DNA of 64,000 nt from Nitrospirillum viridazoti CBAmc. Lineage in GTDB: Bacteria > Pseudomonadota > Alphaproteobacteria > Azospirillales > Azospirillaceae. Shown here one piece after another: positions 43,355 through 51,729 of this stretch (the first letter of the stretch is position 1; each line of letters opens with the position of its first letter). Where the stretch lies: positions 1,466,001 to 1,530,000 of the forward strand of contig NZ_CP022112.1 of NCBI RefSeq assembly GCF_000730165.1, read 5' to 3'. The translations under genes were made by a program, and so were the position numbers. The notes below the pieces were generated by a model. It did not search any database and had not been told where the DNA came from. It was given only the letters and a program-made list of their open reading frames with translations.

Positions 43355-44836
43355 ATGAGTATTGTGGCAACCGATGATCGCGCGTTTCCGGAGCTGGAGA
43401 GCGCCTCCCACCGGTTGGGGCTCATCCAACCCGTTCTGCTGTCCGGTGGCGTCGGCTCCCGGCTCTGGCCGGTGTCACGCGAACGGTACCCAAAGCAGCT
43501 GCAAACCATCCATGGCAAGCGGTCTCTAATCCAGGACACGGCATTACGCGTGGCGGAGACGACCCGCTTTGCACCGCCAATGATTGTTTGCAATGAAGAT
43601 CATCGTTTCATTATCGCAGAGCAGTTTCGGGACATCGCCGTCCAACCATTCGCCATCATTCTTGAGCCTGTCGGCCGAAACACCGCGCCCGCTGCTGCAG
43701 TGGCCGCCCTGGTGGCCTGTAACGCCGACCCCGACGCCATTCTTCTCCTGCTTCCCGCCGACCATGCCGTTCTTGATCAGCAGGCTTTTCAAGCGGCCGT
43801 GACCAGGGCCCACAGCTTGGCGGCACAGGGCCATCTGGTGACCTTCGGCATCCAGCCGCAATATCCGGAAACGGGATACGGCTATATCCAGCGAGGTGCG
43901 TCCATTCCCAAGGCCACCAACGCCTTCCATGTCGCCGCCTTCATCGAAAAGCCAGACTTGGCTAGGGCGGAAACCTTCGTCGCCAACGGGAACCATTATT
44001 GGAACAGCGGCATGTTTATGATGCCGGCCCGCATTTTGATCGAGGAACTGCGTCGGCACAGCCCGGAGACCTTGACCGCAGTGCGTGATGCACTGGACCT
44101 GGCCAAACAGGACACGGACTTCCTACGCCTGGACGCCACCGCCTTCGCCCGGGCGCCCAATCTGTCCATCGACTACGCCGTCATGGAAAAAACGGACAGA
44201 GCGGCTATGGTTTCCGCCGACATCGGCTGGACCGACGTCGGCACATGGTCGGCGCTTTGGGACATCAGCGCCAAGGATCAGAATGGCAATGCCACCGTCG
44301 GCACGGTGATACACGTCGACGCCAACAACACCTATGTACGTTGCGATGACGGGCGCGTCGCCGCCGTGGTCGGCGTGGACAATGTCGTTCTCGTCACCAC
44401 CGACGATGCCGTTCTGCTTGTGCATCGAGATCGGGCCCAGGACGTGAAGCATGTCGTTGATACTCTGAAGCGGGACAAGCGGACCGAGTATCTGCAGCAC
44501 CGCAAGGTTCATCGCCCCTGGGGATCCAGCCAGAGCCTGCTCTCCGGCCATCGCTACGAGGTGAAGCGCCTTTCAGTGAAGCCCGGCGGCAAGCTGTCGC
44601 TTCAGAAACATCATCATCGGGCGGAACATTGGGTAGTGGTGAGCGGGGTGGCTTTGGTGACACGGGACAAGGAGCAGATGCTGGTCCGGGAGAATGAATC
44701 TATTTATCTGCCATCCGGCTGCATCCACCGGTTAGAGAATCCAGGCAAGCTGCCACTGGAATTGATCGAAGTGCAGTCTGGTGCCTATCTGGGCGACGAT
44801 GACATTGTTCGAATGGAGGAGGGTGACCATCCCTGA
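43355..44836 (+). CDS. manC: Mannose-1-phosphate guanylyltransferase / mannose-6-phosphate isomerase
   Basis: 493 residues, a type-II bifunctional enzyme making GDP-mannose. The N-terminal nucleotidyltransferase shows LLSGGVGSRLWPVSRERYPKQL (pyrophosphorylase signature), LEPVGRNTAPAAAVAAL, LLPADHAV and FIEKPD. The C-terminal cupin isomerase domain shows VHRPWGSSQSLLSGHRYEVKRLSVKPGGKLSLQKHHHRAEHWVVVSGVA. ATG 43355 was chosen over 43298 because similarity starts there. It opens a surface-polysaccharide locus. GDP-mannose would supply the exported glycan; GDP-heptose made nearby is a parallel precursor. Confidence 0.92.
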   Translation: MSIVATDDRAFPELESASHRLGLIQPVLLSGGVGSRLWPVSRERYPKQLQTIHGKRSLIQDTALRVAETTRFAPPMIVCNEDHRFIIAEQFRDIAVQPFAIILEPVGRNTAPAAAVAALVACNADPDAILLLLPADHAVLDQQAFQAAVTRAHSLAAQGHLVTFGIQPQYPETGYGYIQRGASIPKATNAFHVAAFIEKPDLARAETFVANGNHYWNSGMFMMPARILIEELRRHSPETLTAVRDALDLAKQDTDFLRLDATAFARAPNLSIDYAVMEKTDRAAMVSADIGWTDVGTWSALWDISAKDQNGNATVGTVIHVDANNTYVRCDDGRVAAVVGVDNVVLVTTDDAVLLVHRDRAQDVKHVVDTLKRDKRTEYLQHRKVHRPWGSSQSLLSGHRYEVKRLSVKPGGKLSLQKHHHRAEHWVVVSGVALVTRDKEQMLVRENESIYLPSGCIHRLENPGKLPLELIEVQSGAYLGDDDIVRMEEGDHP

Positions 44837-44843
44837 CACGTCG

Positions 44844-44991
44844 CACAGGCGTGCAGTCAAAGGGCGCCGCCGGGATGCCTTTCCCGGGCGTGGGTGCCGA
44901 ACACCGGAACGGGGGGAGATCGACCGGCTCCGTCGGGAGGTTGTCCGTCTGAAGGCCGAACGGAACATCCTCACGAGGATGGTGTCCGCGC
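44844..44991 (+). pseudogene. IS3-family OrfA C-terminal remnant, cut by IS66
   Basis: In frame +, the segment reads HRRAVKGRRRDAFPGRGCRT and then PERGEIDRLRREVVRLKAER, NILTRMVSAR. The FPG-x-G...EI-RLRRE-V-RLK-ERNIL pattern is the leucine-zipper end of IS3-family OrfA. Nothing of the start of OrfA or of OrfB is recognisable. The reading frame resumes after the IS66 copy and its 8-bp duplication for only six more codons (GCARVG, stop at 48200-48202), showing the IS66 landed inside this relic. Confidence 0.7.
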
Positions 44992-45032
44992 GTAAGCGGT
45001 GCGTGCGCCCCACCGGCGTAACGGTTGACGGC

Positions 45033-45719
45033 TCAGTTCGCGCCGCAGCAGCGCTTGTATTTCTTACCTGATCCGCAGGGGCATGGGTCGTTGCGGCTGA
45101 CCTTGGCCTGACGGATGGGCGCTGGCTTTGCGGGTGGGCGTGCGGCCCTGATCTTGGCGATCGTGTGCAGGACGAGGATGGCGCGGGGGATTTGTCCGGC
45201 GGCCTCATTGAGGCGCTCATCGATGTCCTCGGCGGGGACGAAGCCGCCGTCGTCGAGGTCAATGAAGCCGATGAAGGGGGTGATGACGGGCTCCAGCCGT
45301 TCGTCCCCGGCAAAGGCGGTCCAGCCTTCGGGCGCCAGGGTCATGGCCCGCCAGAAGCCGGAGACCCATTCCTGGACGGCCTGGCGGGAGGGCTTTTCTC
45401 CGGCGTCCAGGAAGGCGGGCCGGTAATCGCAGACCTGCTCCGTTTCCAGCCGTTCAAGGCCGGCGTCGATCTCGGCCAAGAGGCTGTTGTAGCGGGTCAT
45501 GAGCGTGCCGAGCACCGCGTGGAGGTCGGCGTCGTTGTCGAAGGTGGGTTCCTCGTCGCCCCAGAGGGCGGCGATCCAGCGGCTGGGCGGGATCAGGTCG
45601 GGGGCCACCACGATGCCGGTCAGATAGCCCTCCAGCGCCAGCGGCGACAGCGCGCCTTTCGGTGCCGCCGGTGAGGCGAGGAAGCCCAGCCAGGCGGTGG
45701 ATGAGGAGGCGATGGTCAT
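45033..45719 (-). CDS. UPF0149/YecA-family protein with SEC-C motif, IS66 passenger
   Basis: 228 residues. The UPF0149 domain ([62 protein letters not shown]) is followed by a C-terminal zinc-binding SEC-C motif, [23 protein letters not shown] 45719 overlaps the tnpC stop (ATGA), and the gene lies inside the IS66 ends, so it moves with the element. SEC-C tails bind zinc and often contact the ribosome or SecB. Its role in transposition is not known. ATG 45797 would extend it into the tnpC frame and was rejected. Confidence 0.88.
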   Translation of the reverse strand: MTIASSSTAWLGFLASPAAPKGALSPLALEGYLTGIVVAPDLIPPSRWIAALWGDEEPTFDNDADLHAVLGTLMTRYNSLLAEIDAGLERLETEQVCDYRPAFLDAGEKPSRQAVQEWVSGFWRAMTLAPEGWTAFAGDERLEPVITPFIGFIDLDDGGFVPAEDIDERLNEAAGQIPRAILVLHTIAKIRAARPPAKPAPIRQAKVSRNDPCPCGSGKKYKRCCGAN

Positions 45720-47298
45720 GCCGCGGCCCTCACCGCAGTGGCCTGCGCCTCGGCCCAGGCCCACGGCGTGAGTTCGGCCAGCCGCGCGTTGGACCATCCG
45801 TCAACCAGCCGGGTCAGCACGTCGGCCAGATAGGCTTCCGGATTCACGCCCTGCAGCTTGCAGGTTTCGATCAGCGAGGCGATCACCGCCCAGTTCTCCG
45901 CTCCGCGGTCGTGACCGGCGAAGAGCGCGTTCTTGCGATTGAGGACCAAGGGCCGGATGCTCCGTTCCACCGTGTTGGAATCAATCTCTATCCGCCCGTC
46001 GTCCAGGAAGCGGACAAGGCCGGTCCACTGGTTGAGCGCATAGCGGATCGCCTCGGCCGTCGTCGATTTGGCGGACACACGGCCGAGCTGCCGCTCCAGC
46101 CATCGTTTGAGGTCCTCGACCAGCGGCCGGCTCCGGGCCTGGCGGGCGGACCGCCGTTCTGTTGCCGTGCGGCCCCGTATCTCCGCCTCGATGGCATAAA
46201 GCCGGGCGATCCGCCGCAACGCCTCCTCGGCGATGGGTGCCGGTCCCGTCTTGGTGACGTCGAAGAACTCCCGCCGCAGATGCGCCCAGCAATGGGCGAT
46301 GCCGATGCCCGCGCGGCCCGCCGCCGTCTTGTAGACGGTATAGCCGTCGGTCTGGATGATGCCGCGGTGAACCCATCGAGCACGCCAGCGGCATGCTTGG
46401 CGCTCCGGCCGGGCGCGTAGTGATAGACCACCGCCGGCGGATCGCCGCCCCGCCAGGGCCGGTCATCCCGCGCCAGCGCCCAGAAGTAGCCGCTCTTGGT
46501 CCGGCCCCGGCCCGGATCGAGCACCGGCGCCTTGGTCTCGTCAACGAACAGCTTGCCGGAGCGCAACAGGTCGGCGCGCATCAGCCGCCAGATCGGCGTC
46601 AACTCGGCGGCGGCGTAGCCCACCCAGAAGGCCAGCGTCGAGCGGTCGATCACGATGCCCTGCCGGGCGAAGCCCTGGGCCTGCCGGTACAGGGGAACGT
46701 GATCGGCGTATTTGGTGACCAGCACGGCCGCCACCAGGCGCTCGGTCGGCAGGCCGCCCTCGATCAGGCGGGCCGGCGCCGGGGCCTGGACCACGGCGCC
46801 CGAACAGGTGCGACAGCCATAGCGGGGCCGGCGGGTCACGATCACCTGGTAGCGGGCCGGCACCACGTCCAGCCGCTCCGACCGGTCCTCGCCGATCACG
46901 TGCATGGCCCCCTGGCAGCAAGGGCAGGCCGTGCTCTCCGGCGCCACCACCACCTCGACGCGCGGCAGGTGTGGCGGCAGCGCCCCCCTTGCCTGGCGGC
47001 GCTCACCGGTTCGCCGCCGCTTCAGCGCGGGATCATCCATCTCCGCCACCGCCTCGGTCTCAGCCCGGGCCTGCTCGACGTCCTCCAGCGCCAGGTTGAG
47101 CTGGTCGGCATCAAGCCGTTCCGACCGCGGGCCGAACTGCATGCGCTGCAGTTGGCGGATGAGGTGGCGCAACCGGTCGTTCAGGCCCTCGACCCGCCGG
47201 CGCTCCGTCCGCTCGGCCTCCAACGTCTCCGCCAGCGCCAGAACCTGGGCGCGCAAGGCCTCGACATCGGCCGGAAGGGTGTCGGGATCGATCCGCAT
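45716..47298 (-). pseudogene. tnpC: IS66 transposase TnpC, frameshifted
   Basis: Two frames together give a full TnpC of about 525 residues. The first (47298 to about 46368) holds the leucine-zipper N-terminus (VEALRAQVLALAETLEAERTERRRVEGLNDRLRHLIRQLQRMQFGPRSERL), the zinc-finger STACPCCQGAMHVIGEDRSERLDVVPARYQV and the first catalytic Asp (KLFVDETKAPVLDPGRGRTK). At about 46368 the frame changes: GFTAASS should read GFRGIIQTDGY, meaning two bases gained or one lost. The second frame supplies TDGY (second Asp), AHCWAHLRREFF and the Glu region DSNTVERSIRPLVLNRKNALFAG. A sequencing error at one position is the alternative. Confidence 0.88.
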
Positions 47299-47359
47299 GA
47301 CAAGAGCATTTATAGCACGGAATCAGCCACTTGGGCCATAGACCCCGGCGGTTCCGGCG

Positions 47360-47713
47360 CTACCGCGCGGCTTTCGGACGACCCTGCCGTGGAACGTGCA
47401 ACCGGCTCCAGTCCAGCCCGGCCAACAGTGCCTCCACTTGAGCGCCCGACAGCCGCATCACCCTGTCGGTGATCGGCGGCCAGCGGAAGGTGCCGGTCTC
47501 AAGGCGCTTCCACACCAGCACCAACCCGGTGCCATCCCAGACCAGCAGCTTCAGCCTGTCCGCGCGCTTGGAGCGGAACACGAAGACCGTGCCGGAGTAG
47601 GCATCCTGCGCCAGCACCTCCTGCACCAGCGCCGCCAAGCCGTTGGCACCGCGCCGGAAGTCCACCGGCCGCGTCGCCACCAGAACCCGGATGCCGGACG
47701 GGGGAAGTATCAT
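47360..47713 (-). CDS. tnpB: IS66 accessory protein TnpB
   Basis: 117 residues, normal for IS66 TnpB. It reads MILPPSGIRVLVATRPVDFRRG followed by ANGLAALVQEVLAQDAYSGTVFVFRSKRADRLKLLVWDGTGLVLVWKRLETGTFRWP, the family signature. Required with TnpA and TnpC for IS66 transposition. ATG 47713 overlaps the tnpA stop (ATGA). A longer in-frame extension to 48010 is antisense-like and rejected. Confidence 0.94.
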   Translation of the reverse strand: MILPPSGIRVLVATRPVDFRRGANGLAALVQEVLAQDAYSGTVFVFRSKRADRLKLLVWDGTGLVLVWKRLETGTFRWPPITDRVMRLSGAQVEALLAGLDWSRLHVPRQGRPKAAR

Positions 47714-48096
47714 CCCAGCCGTTTCAGCGTGCGCAGCACCCGCGCCAACAGGGCCGGGTCGGTATCGCGGCCGACACGGATCACCGCGCCCGCATAGGTG
47801 ATCTCGATGCCCGGAGTCATTGGCGCCGCCACCCCTTCCGCGACAACGGGGGCGAACGTGACGCCAGCCGCCTTCTCGCCGCCGCGAAGCTCCCGGCGCC
47901 ACGCATACAACTGGTTCCGGTGCATCCCATGGCGCCGCGCCACGACGCTCGCCACCGCCTCCGGCTCCAAACTCTCCGCCACGATCCGCGCCTTCTCCTC
48001 CGCACTCCATCGGCGCCGACGCTCAGACCCCTCCAACACCTCCGCCGGAAACGGCGTGGGCTCATTGATTGGCAAATTAATGGGCAAACGATCCAA
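47710..48096 (-). CDS. tnpA: IS66 TnpA (helix-turn-helix protein)
   Basis: 128 residues. The HTH region RRRWSAEEKARIVAESLEPEAVASVVARRHGMHRNQLYAWRRELRGGE is that of the IS3/IS911-type OrfA domain found in IS66 TnpA. The C-terminal part (VVAEGVAAPMTPGIEITYAGAVIRVGRDTDPALLARVLRTLKRLG) is also typical. It begins 76 bp inside the right end. A nearby in-frame start at Met58 is not needed. Confidence 0.92.
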   Translation of the reverse strand: MDRLPINLPINEPTPFPAEVLEGSERRRRWSAEEKARIVAESLEPEAVASVVARRHGMHRNQLYAWRRELRGGEKAAGVTFAPVVAEGVAAPMTPGIEITYAGAVIRVGRDTDPALLARVLRTLKRLG

Positions 48097-48180
48097 CCGG
48101 GCCTCCTTCGACAGGCCCGATCATCGCACATCATGGGATATCGGACGACGTGGGGGCAAAATAGCGCTTACGTCCGCGCG

Positions 48181-48547
48181 GGGTTGCGCGAGAGTGGGAT
48201 AAAGCTGGGCACGCCAGGACGCCAACGGTTTGCTGATCGTGTCGGTGAATCGGCTGGTGAGGACCGGTTGCTGAGCGGGAACGATCGGTGAGGTGATCTC
48301 GTTGAGAGTCCGGAGCCTGGAGGTGCTTCGATGAACATCCCCGAAGGTCCTGGCCAGATTGAGACGCACCACCCCTGAGCCCATGCTGCAGCGACCACCG
48401 CGCTGATCGAGAAGAGAAGCGAGTGGACCACGGTACACGGCGCGCGCCACTCCGTCACAGTGGACAGGAGCAGCTTGGCCTCCAACAGAGGAGACCCTCA
48501 AAGTCACAGGATGCTCGTCCGAGTAAATGCCTCATACGTTAAGATAT
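48181..48547. other. Degenerate DNA to the right of IS66
   Basis: About 370 bp between the target duplication and the GtrA stop codon. Short frames exist on both strands but none matches a family I recognise and none has a good ribosome site. It is probably the decayed continuation of the IS3-type relic on the other side of IS66. No RNA gene seen. Confidence 0.5.
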
Positions 48548-49066
48548 TCAAGTCGCCCTCGAACACAACCATGACTGAACGCGGGAGCGTATTCCCACGT
48601 TGAAGCTAAAGTACGTATGGGCAGCGTATGAGTAAATGGTCACAATCGCTATAGATATAATGTGGGCGACAAATTTATTTGTAATTCCCTTTATGCGCAG
48701 CAATGACGAGAAGTCAATATTTATCCATTCAAGAATTATCAGAGCAATTTCCGCAAGAATGGCCGAAAGGCCCATGCCAATTAATGACATCCAAGCAAAT
48801 GTTAAGAATTGACCCCAAATGGAACGCCCATTAAATTTATAATTGAAGGCATAATTCATTGCGAAGCTGACAAACATGCCGGCCACGGCCGCCAGAAAGA
48901 TGGCCAGCTGATAAGGCAGTTTCACCAGCTGCTGATAGTCATACAGCAACTTTCCGGTCACTAGACTGACCAGCGCCGCCGAGCCGCCAAAAAGCAGGAA
49001 CATCAAGAACTGCCTGGAGATACATATTTTCACGAGGCTACCGAGCACCACATATCCTCCAAGCAA
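48548..49066 (-). CDS. GtrA-family membrane protein
   Basis: 172 residues with four membrane segments: QFLMFLLFGGSAALVSLVTGKLLY, LPYQLAIFLAAVAGMFVSFAMNYAFNYKFN, FLTFAWMSLIGMGLSAILAEIALIIL and VAHIISIAIVTIYSYAAHTYFSF. The FxRFLxxGG start and the NYxFNYKF-type motif are typical of GtrA, which moves polyprenyl-linked sugars across the inner membrane. The base composition is clearly AT-richer than the neighbours, suggesting acquisition. It is downstream of wzt on the same strand, separated by two hairpins. Confidence 0.85.
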   Translation of the reverse strand: MLGGYVVLGSLVKICISRQFLMFLLFGGSAALVSLVTGKLLYDYQQLVKLPYQLAIFLAAVAGMFVSFAMNYAFNYKFNGRSIWGQFLTFAWMSLIGMGLSAILAEIALIILEWINIDFSSLLRIKGITNKFVAHIISIAIVTIYSYAAHTYFSFNVGIRSRVQSWLCSRAT

Positions 49067-49235
49067 TATTGCCCATCGGCCGGTTGCCTGCCGATGGTTG
49101 CGATCCGCTCGACATCCGTAACCAGCGTGACGCAGCTAGATTGGGTTTACCTAGCCAGTCTGTCAATTCGACATGCGGTGCCACGAAGTACCTTGAACCC
49201 GCCCATACAGGTCTATGCCGTCCTAATTCCACCTA

Positions 49236-49278
49236 GAGTAGATCGTTCAAAGGCAGAATGACTTTGAACGATCTACTC
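49236..49278. repeat. Near-perfect 43-bp hairpin with 17-bp arms
   Basis: GAGTAGATCGTTCAAAG and CTTTGAACGATCTACTC flank a 9-bp loop. All 17 positions pair. It sits 16 bp from the second hairpin that ends at the wzt stop. It may be a terminator, a miniature inverted-repeat element or the closing ends of a lost insertion sequence. Confidence 0.75.
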
Positions 49279-49294
49279 GTGGACGGACTCAGCG

Positions 49295-49330
49295 AGAGCC
49301 GGCTGCGTCTGGTTTTATGCAGCCGGCTCT
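49295..49330 (-). terminator. Hairpin at the end of wzt
   Basis: AGAGCCGGCTGC (49295-49306) pairs with GCAGCCGGCTCT (49319-49330) around a 12-bp loop; the stem overlaps the wzt stop codon. The U-run is lacking on the minus strand, so termination strength is uncertain. On the plus strand the loop contains TTTT. Confidence 0.6.
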
Positions 49331-50687
49331 AGTCACCCATGGCGGCATTCATAGCCGGAAGCGCCGCCGCCTCGCTGATCTCAACCGGGTGCAGATCGAC
49401 GCCTAGCATCGGGATGCCAACCAGACCCCGGACAATATGGCTGGACGCCACGTCGAAAATCAGCGCCTCGTCATACCAATGATGTTGCACATGATCCTGC
49501 TGGGTGCCGTTGGCGATGGCGCAGCAGACCGAATACTGCCCGGTGGGTAGGTAAGGCATCTCGAAGCGGAATTCAGCATGCAACTCCTGACCCTGCCGCA
49601 CAGCGACGGGATCGTTCACGTAATGCAGGTACGTGTTGTCGCCGAAGAGGTTCTGCCCCAACCGGTCACGGATATAGAAACCGACGATGGGGGAGGACAG
49701 CTCATCCGCGATGCTGCACCGGATCTGAAGGATGACCTCCTCCCCGCCATGCATGATCTGCAAGGGCAGCCGATCAGCGTCGAGAAACCGGACACCTTCA
49801 ATGGTGGCGCCACGGCGGCCATACCAACTGGCTTCAGGGTCGAACGAGAACACCTGGATGGGGTTCACCGCCTTGGGGAGATTGACCGCCGAGGCCGGCC
49901 GTTCCACGGTGGACCGACGGCGGCCGCCGATCTTGAAGGATGCGCCGTTGTCCCGTTCCCGATCCAATGACGCCAGGTAATTGTCGCAGACCACCTTGGC
50001 ATCACCAATCTCCTGCACCTCGCCCCCATCGATCCAGATGGCGCGATCGCACAAAGATACGACCGAACTCGGGGAATGGGACACAAAGATCAGGGTGCCA
50101 TTCTCACGGAACTTTCGGATGAAGCGCATGCACTTCTGTGTAAAGGCCGCGTCACCCACCGCCAGGATTTCGTCCACGATCAGGATACTGGCATCTACAT
50201 GTGCGGCGACCGCGAAGGCCAGGCGGGCATACATCCCGCTGGAATAGAGCTTCACCGGCAGATTGATGAAGTCACCGATGGCGGCGAATTCCGCAATTGA
50301 CTGGAAGCGATCTTCAATCTCTTCACTGCTGAGACCCAAGATCGCGGCCGACAGGCGCACGTTTTCCGCCCCGGTGAATTCCGGGTTGAAGCCTGCCCCC
50401 AACTCTAGCAACGCAGCGATGCGTCCATGTGCGGTAACGCTGCCGGTCGTAGGCTGGATTATGCCGGCGGCCAGCTGCAGGAAGGTGGATTTGCCGGCGC
50501 CGTTGCGCCCAACCAGGCCTACAGACTCGCCTTTCCGAATCTCGAGACTCACCCCCCGTAGGGCCCAGTACTCCTCATAGAAGCGGCGCCAGCGAAACAG
50601 CATCTGCTTCAGGCGGTCCTCGGGCCGCTTGTAGATGAGATAGGCCTTGCCGAGGTCTTCGGCTTTAAGGGCGATTTCAGAGGACAT
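49329..50687 (-). CDS. wzt: Wzt-type ABC exporter ATPase with C-terminal glycan-binding domain
   Basis: 452 residues. The N-terminal ATPase has Walker A GRNGAGKST (residues 60-68), Q-loop and signature LYSSGMYARLAFAV, Walker B ASILIVDEIL and switch His in IFVSHSPSS. It belongs to the polysaccharide/TagH/RfbE subfamily (ALRGVSLEIRKGESVGLVGRNGAGKS). Residues from about 280 onward form a Wzt_C-like beta-sandwich (VILQIRCSIADELSSPIVGFYIRDRLGQNLFG; AEFRFEMPYLPTGQYSVCCAIANG) that usually recognises the capped end of an O-polysaccharide. ATG 50687 lies inside the end of wzm, an 11-bp overlap. An upstream in-frame ATG at 50714 was not preferred. Confidence 0.92.
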   Translation of the reverse strand: MSSEIALKAEDLGKAYLIYKRPEDRLKQMLFRWRRFYEEYWALRGVSLEIRKGESVGLVGRNGAGKSTFLQLAAGIIQPTTGSVTAHGRIAALLELGAGFNPEFTGAENVRLSAAILGLSSEEIEDRFQSIAEFAAIGDFINLPVKLYSSGMYARLAFAVAAHVDASILIVDEILAVGDAAFTQKCMRFIRKFRENGTLIFVSHSPSSVVSLCDRAIWIDGGEVQEIGDAKVVCDNYLASLDRERDNGASFKIGGRRRSTVERPASAVNLPKAVNPIQVFSFDPEASWYGRRGATIEGVRFLDADRLPLQIMHGGEEVILQIRCSIADELSSPIVGFYIRDRLGQNLFGDNTYLHYVNDPVAVRQGQELHAEFRFEMPYLPTGQYSVCCAIANGTQQDHVQHHWYDEALIFDVASSHIVRGLVGIPMLGVDLHPVEISEAAALPAMNAAMGD

Positions 50688-51492
50688 CAGCGAAAGCCTT
50701 CCGGCTGCGGGCAAACCAAGCGTATCCTAGGGACGCGATGAACAGCGCATAGGCCCATAGCCCCAGGTAATCCAGTAGGTCTGGGAATTGCCCGAGAAAG
50801 ATGGCAGCGCGCATCTGCTCCAGGGTCAGTGCGATGGGGTTTAGCTTCATCACCAACTTGAACGAGTCCGGCACGGTTTCCGGCGCGTAGAAGATCGGCG
50901 TCAGGAACATCAGCAACGACGTGGCAACACCGACGATGTGACGCATGTCGCGGATGAAGACCCCCAGGGACGCGAGAAACCAGGCGACGCCCAGTGTCGC
51001 CACGCCCAAGGGGAGGATGATGAAGGGAACGTAGATTAAGCCGAAAGACAGCGATCCCGTCGTCACCAACTGCACAATCAACAGGATAGCCAGGCCGAAA
51101 CCGGCGTTCACGATGTTGACTAGGATGCTGACGATCGGAAGGATCTCCAACGGGAATATCACCTTCTTGACGTAAGAGGCGTTCTCCAGGATCAGCGTGG
51201 GCGCGGCGTTGACCGTCTCGCTGAAGATGGAGAAGGTCACCAGCCCAGAGAAGATCAGCAGGGGATAGCTGGCGGCTGATAGGGATCCCGTCCAGCGTGA
51301 GTGAAAAATCTGCGTGAAGACAAAGCCATAGACCGCGAAGGTCAACAGCGGCGTCAAAAGGGACCAGACCATACCCAGCATCGTGCCTTGCCATTTGGCG
51401 CTGAGCTGTCGGACGGCAAGGCGCAGGATCAAACGCCGGTTGGCGTAAAGGCGGCTGGTGATTGACGGCGACATCACTGCGGCAGTGGACAT
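50677..51492 (-). CDS. wzm: Wzm-type ABC-2 polysaccharide export permease
   Basis: 271 residues with six membrane segments. Conserved N-terminal LILRLAVRQLSAKWQGTMLGMVWSLLTPLLTFAVYGFVFTQIF and the C-terminal LMFLTPIFYAPETVPDSFKLVMKLNPIALTLEQMRAAIF are typical of Wzm/TagG/KpsM. With wzt it exports a completed, undecaprenyl-linked glycan. Start 51492 was chosen over 51543 because residues before MSTAAVMSPS show no similarity. The 5' region (about 237 bp up to the ISAs1 element) should contain its promoter. Confidence 0.92.
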   Translation of the reverse strand: MSTAAVMSPSITSRLYANRRLILRLAVRQLSAKWQGTMLGMVWSLLTPLLTFAVYGFVFTQIFHSRWTGSLSAASYPLLIFSGLVTFSIFSETVNAAPTLILENASYVKKVIFPLEILPIVSILVNIVNAGFGLAILLIVQLVTTGSLSFGLIYVPFIILPLGVATLGVAWFLASLGVFIRDMRHIVGVATSLLMFLTPIFYAPETVPDSFKLVMKLNPIALTLEQMRAAIFLGQFPDLLDYLGLWAYALFIASLGYAWFARSRKAFADVL

Positions 51493-51729
51493 CAAAAAGC
51501 CTCGGACGAAACGCGACTCGGATTGACAGAGCCACCTGGGCACGAGGACGTCAATGCACCCCGGCGCCCGATGGCGTGGAAACTTTAGAGGCCGGGTATA
51601 CGACGTCGCCCGGCGAGACTCAAGTCAACCTGCCCTTCGCCGCAGCATCTCCATAATCCGCCGGCGCGGCGCCCATGGCATCGCCCCCGTTAACCAAGTT
51701 CCCCGCCGCCATGGCCCGGATAGCAGGGG

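Larger units (their letters stand above)
44992..48172 (-). mobile_element. IS66-family insertion sequence with exact ends and 8-bp target duplication
   Basis: 3181 bp. Left end GTAAGCGGTGCGTGCGCCCC (from 44992) and right end, read inward on the minus strand, GTAAGCGCTATTTTGCCCCC (from 48172) share the GTAAGCG start typical of IS66. The 8 bases GTCCGCGC occur at 44984-44991 and again at 48173-48180, the expected IS66 target duplication. Genes on the minus strand run tnpA-tnpB-tnpC-UPF0149, each pair but one overlapping as ATGA. tnpC is frameshifted, so this copy is probably immobile unless complemented. Confidence 0.93.

Noticed and set aside
45716-47298. Programmed frameshifting in tnpC instead of a mutation
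   Set aside because: IS66 TnpC is normally one frame, the site at about 46368 has no slippery heptamer, and the two-base/one-base change breaks the conserved FRGxxQTDGY motif.
48181-48547. Minus-strand ORFs of 105-128 codons to the right of IS66
   Set aside because: They cross the target duplication and IS end, lack a ribosome site and resemble no family; more likely decayed insertion-sequence DNA.
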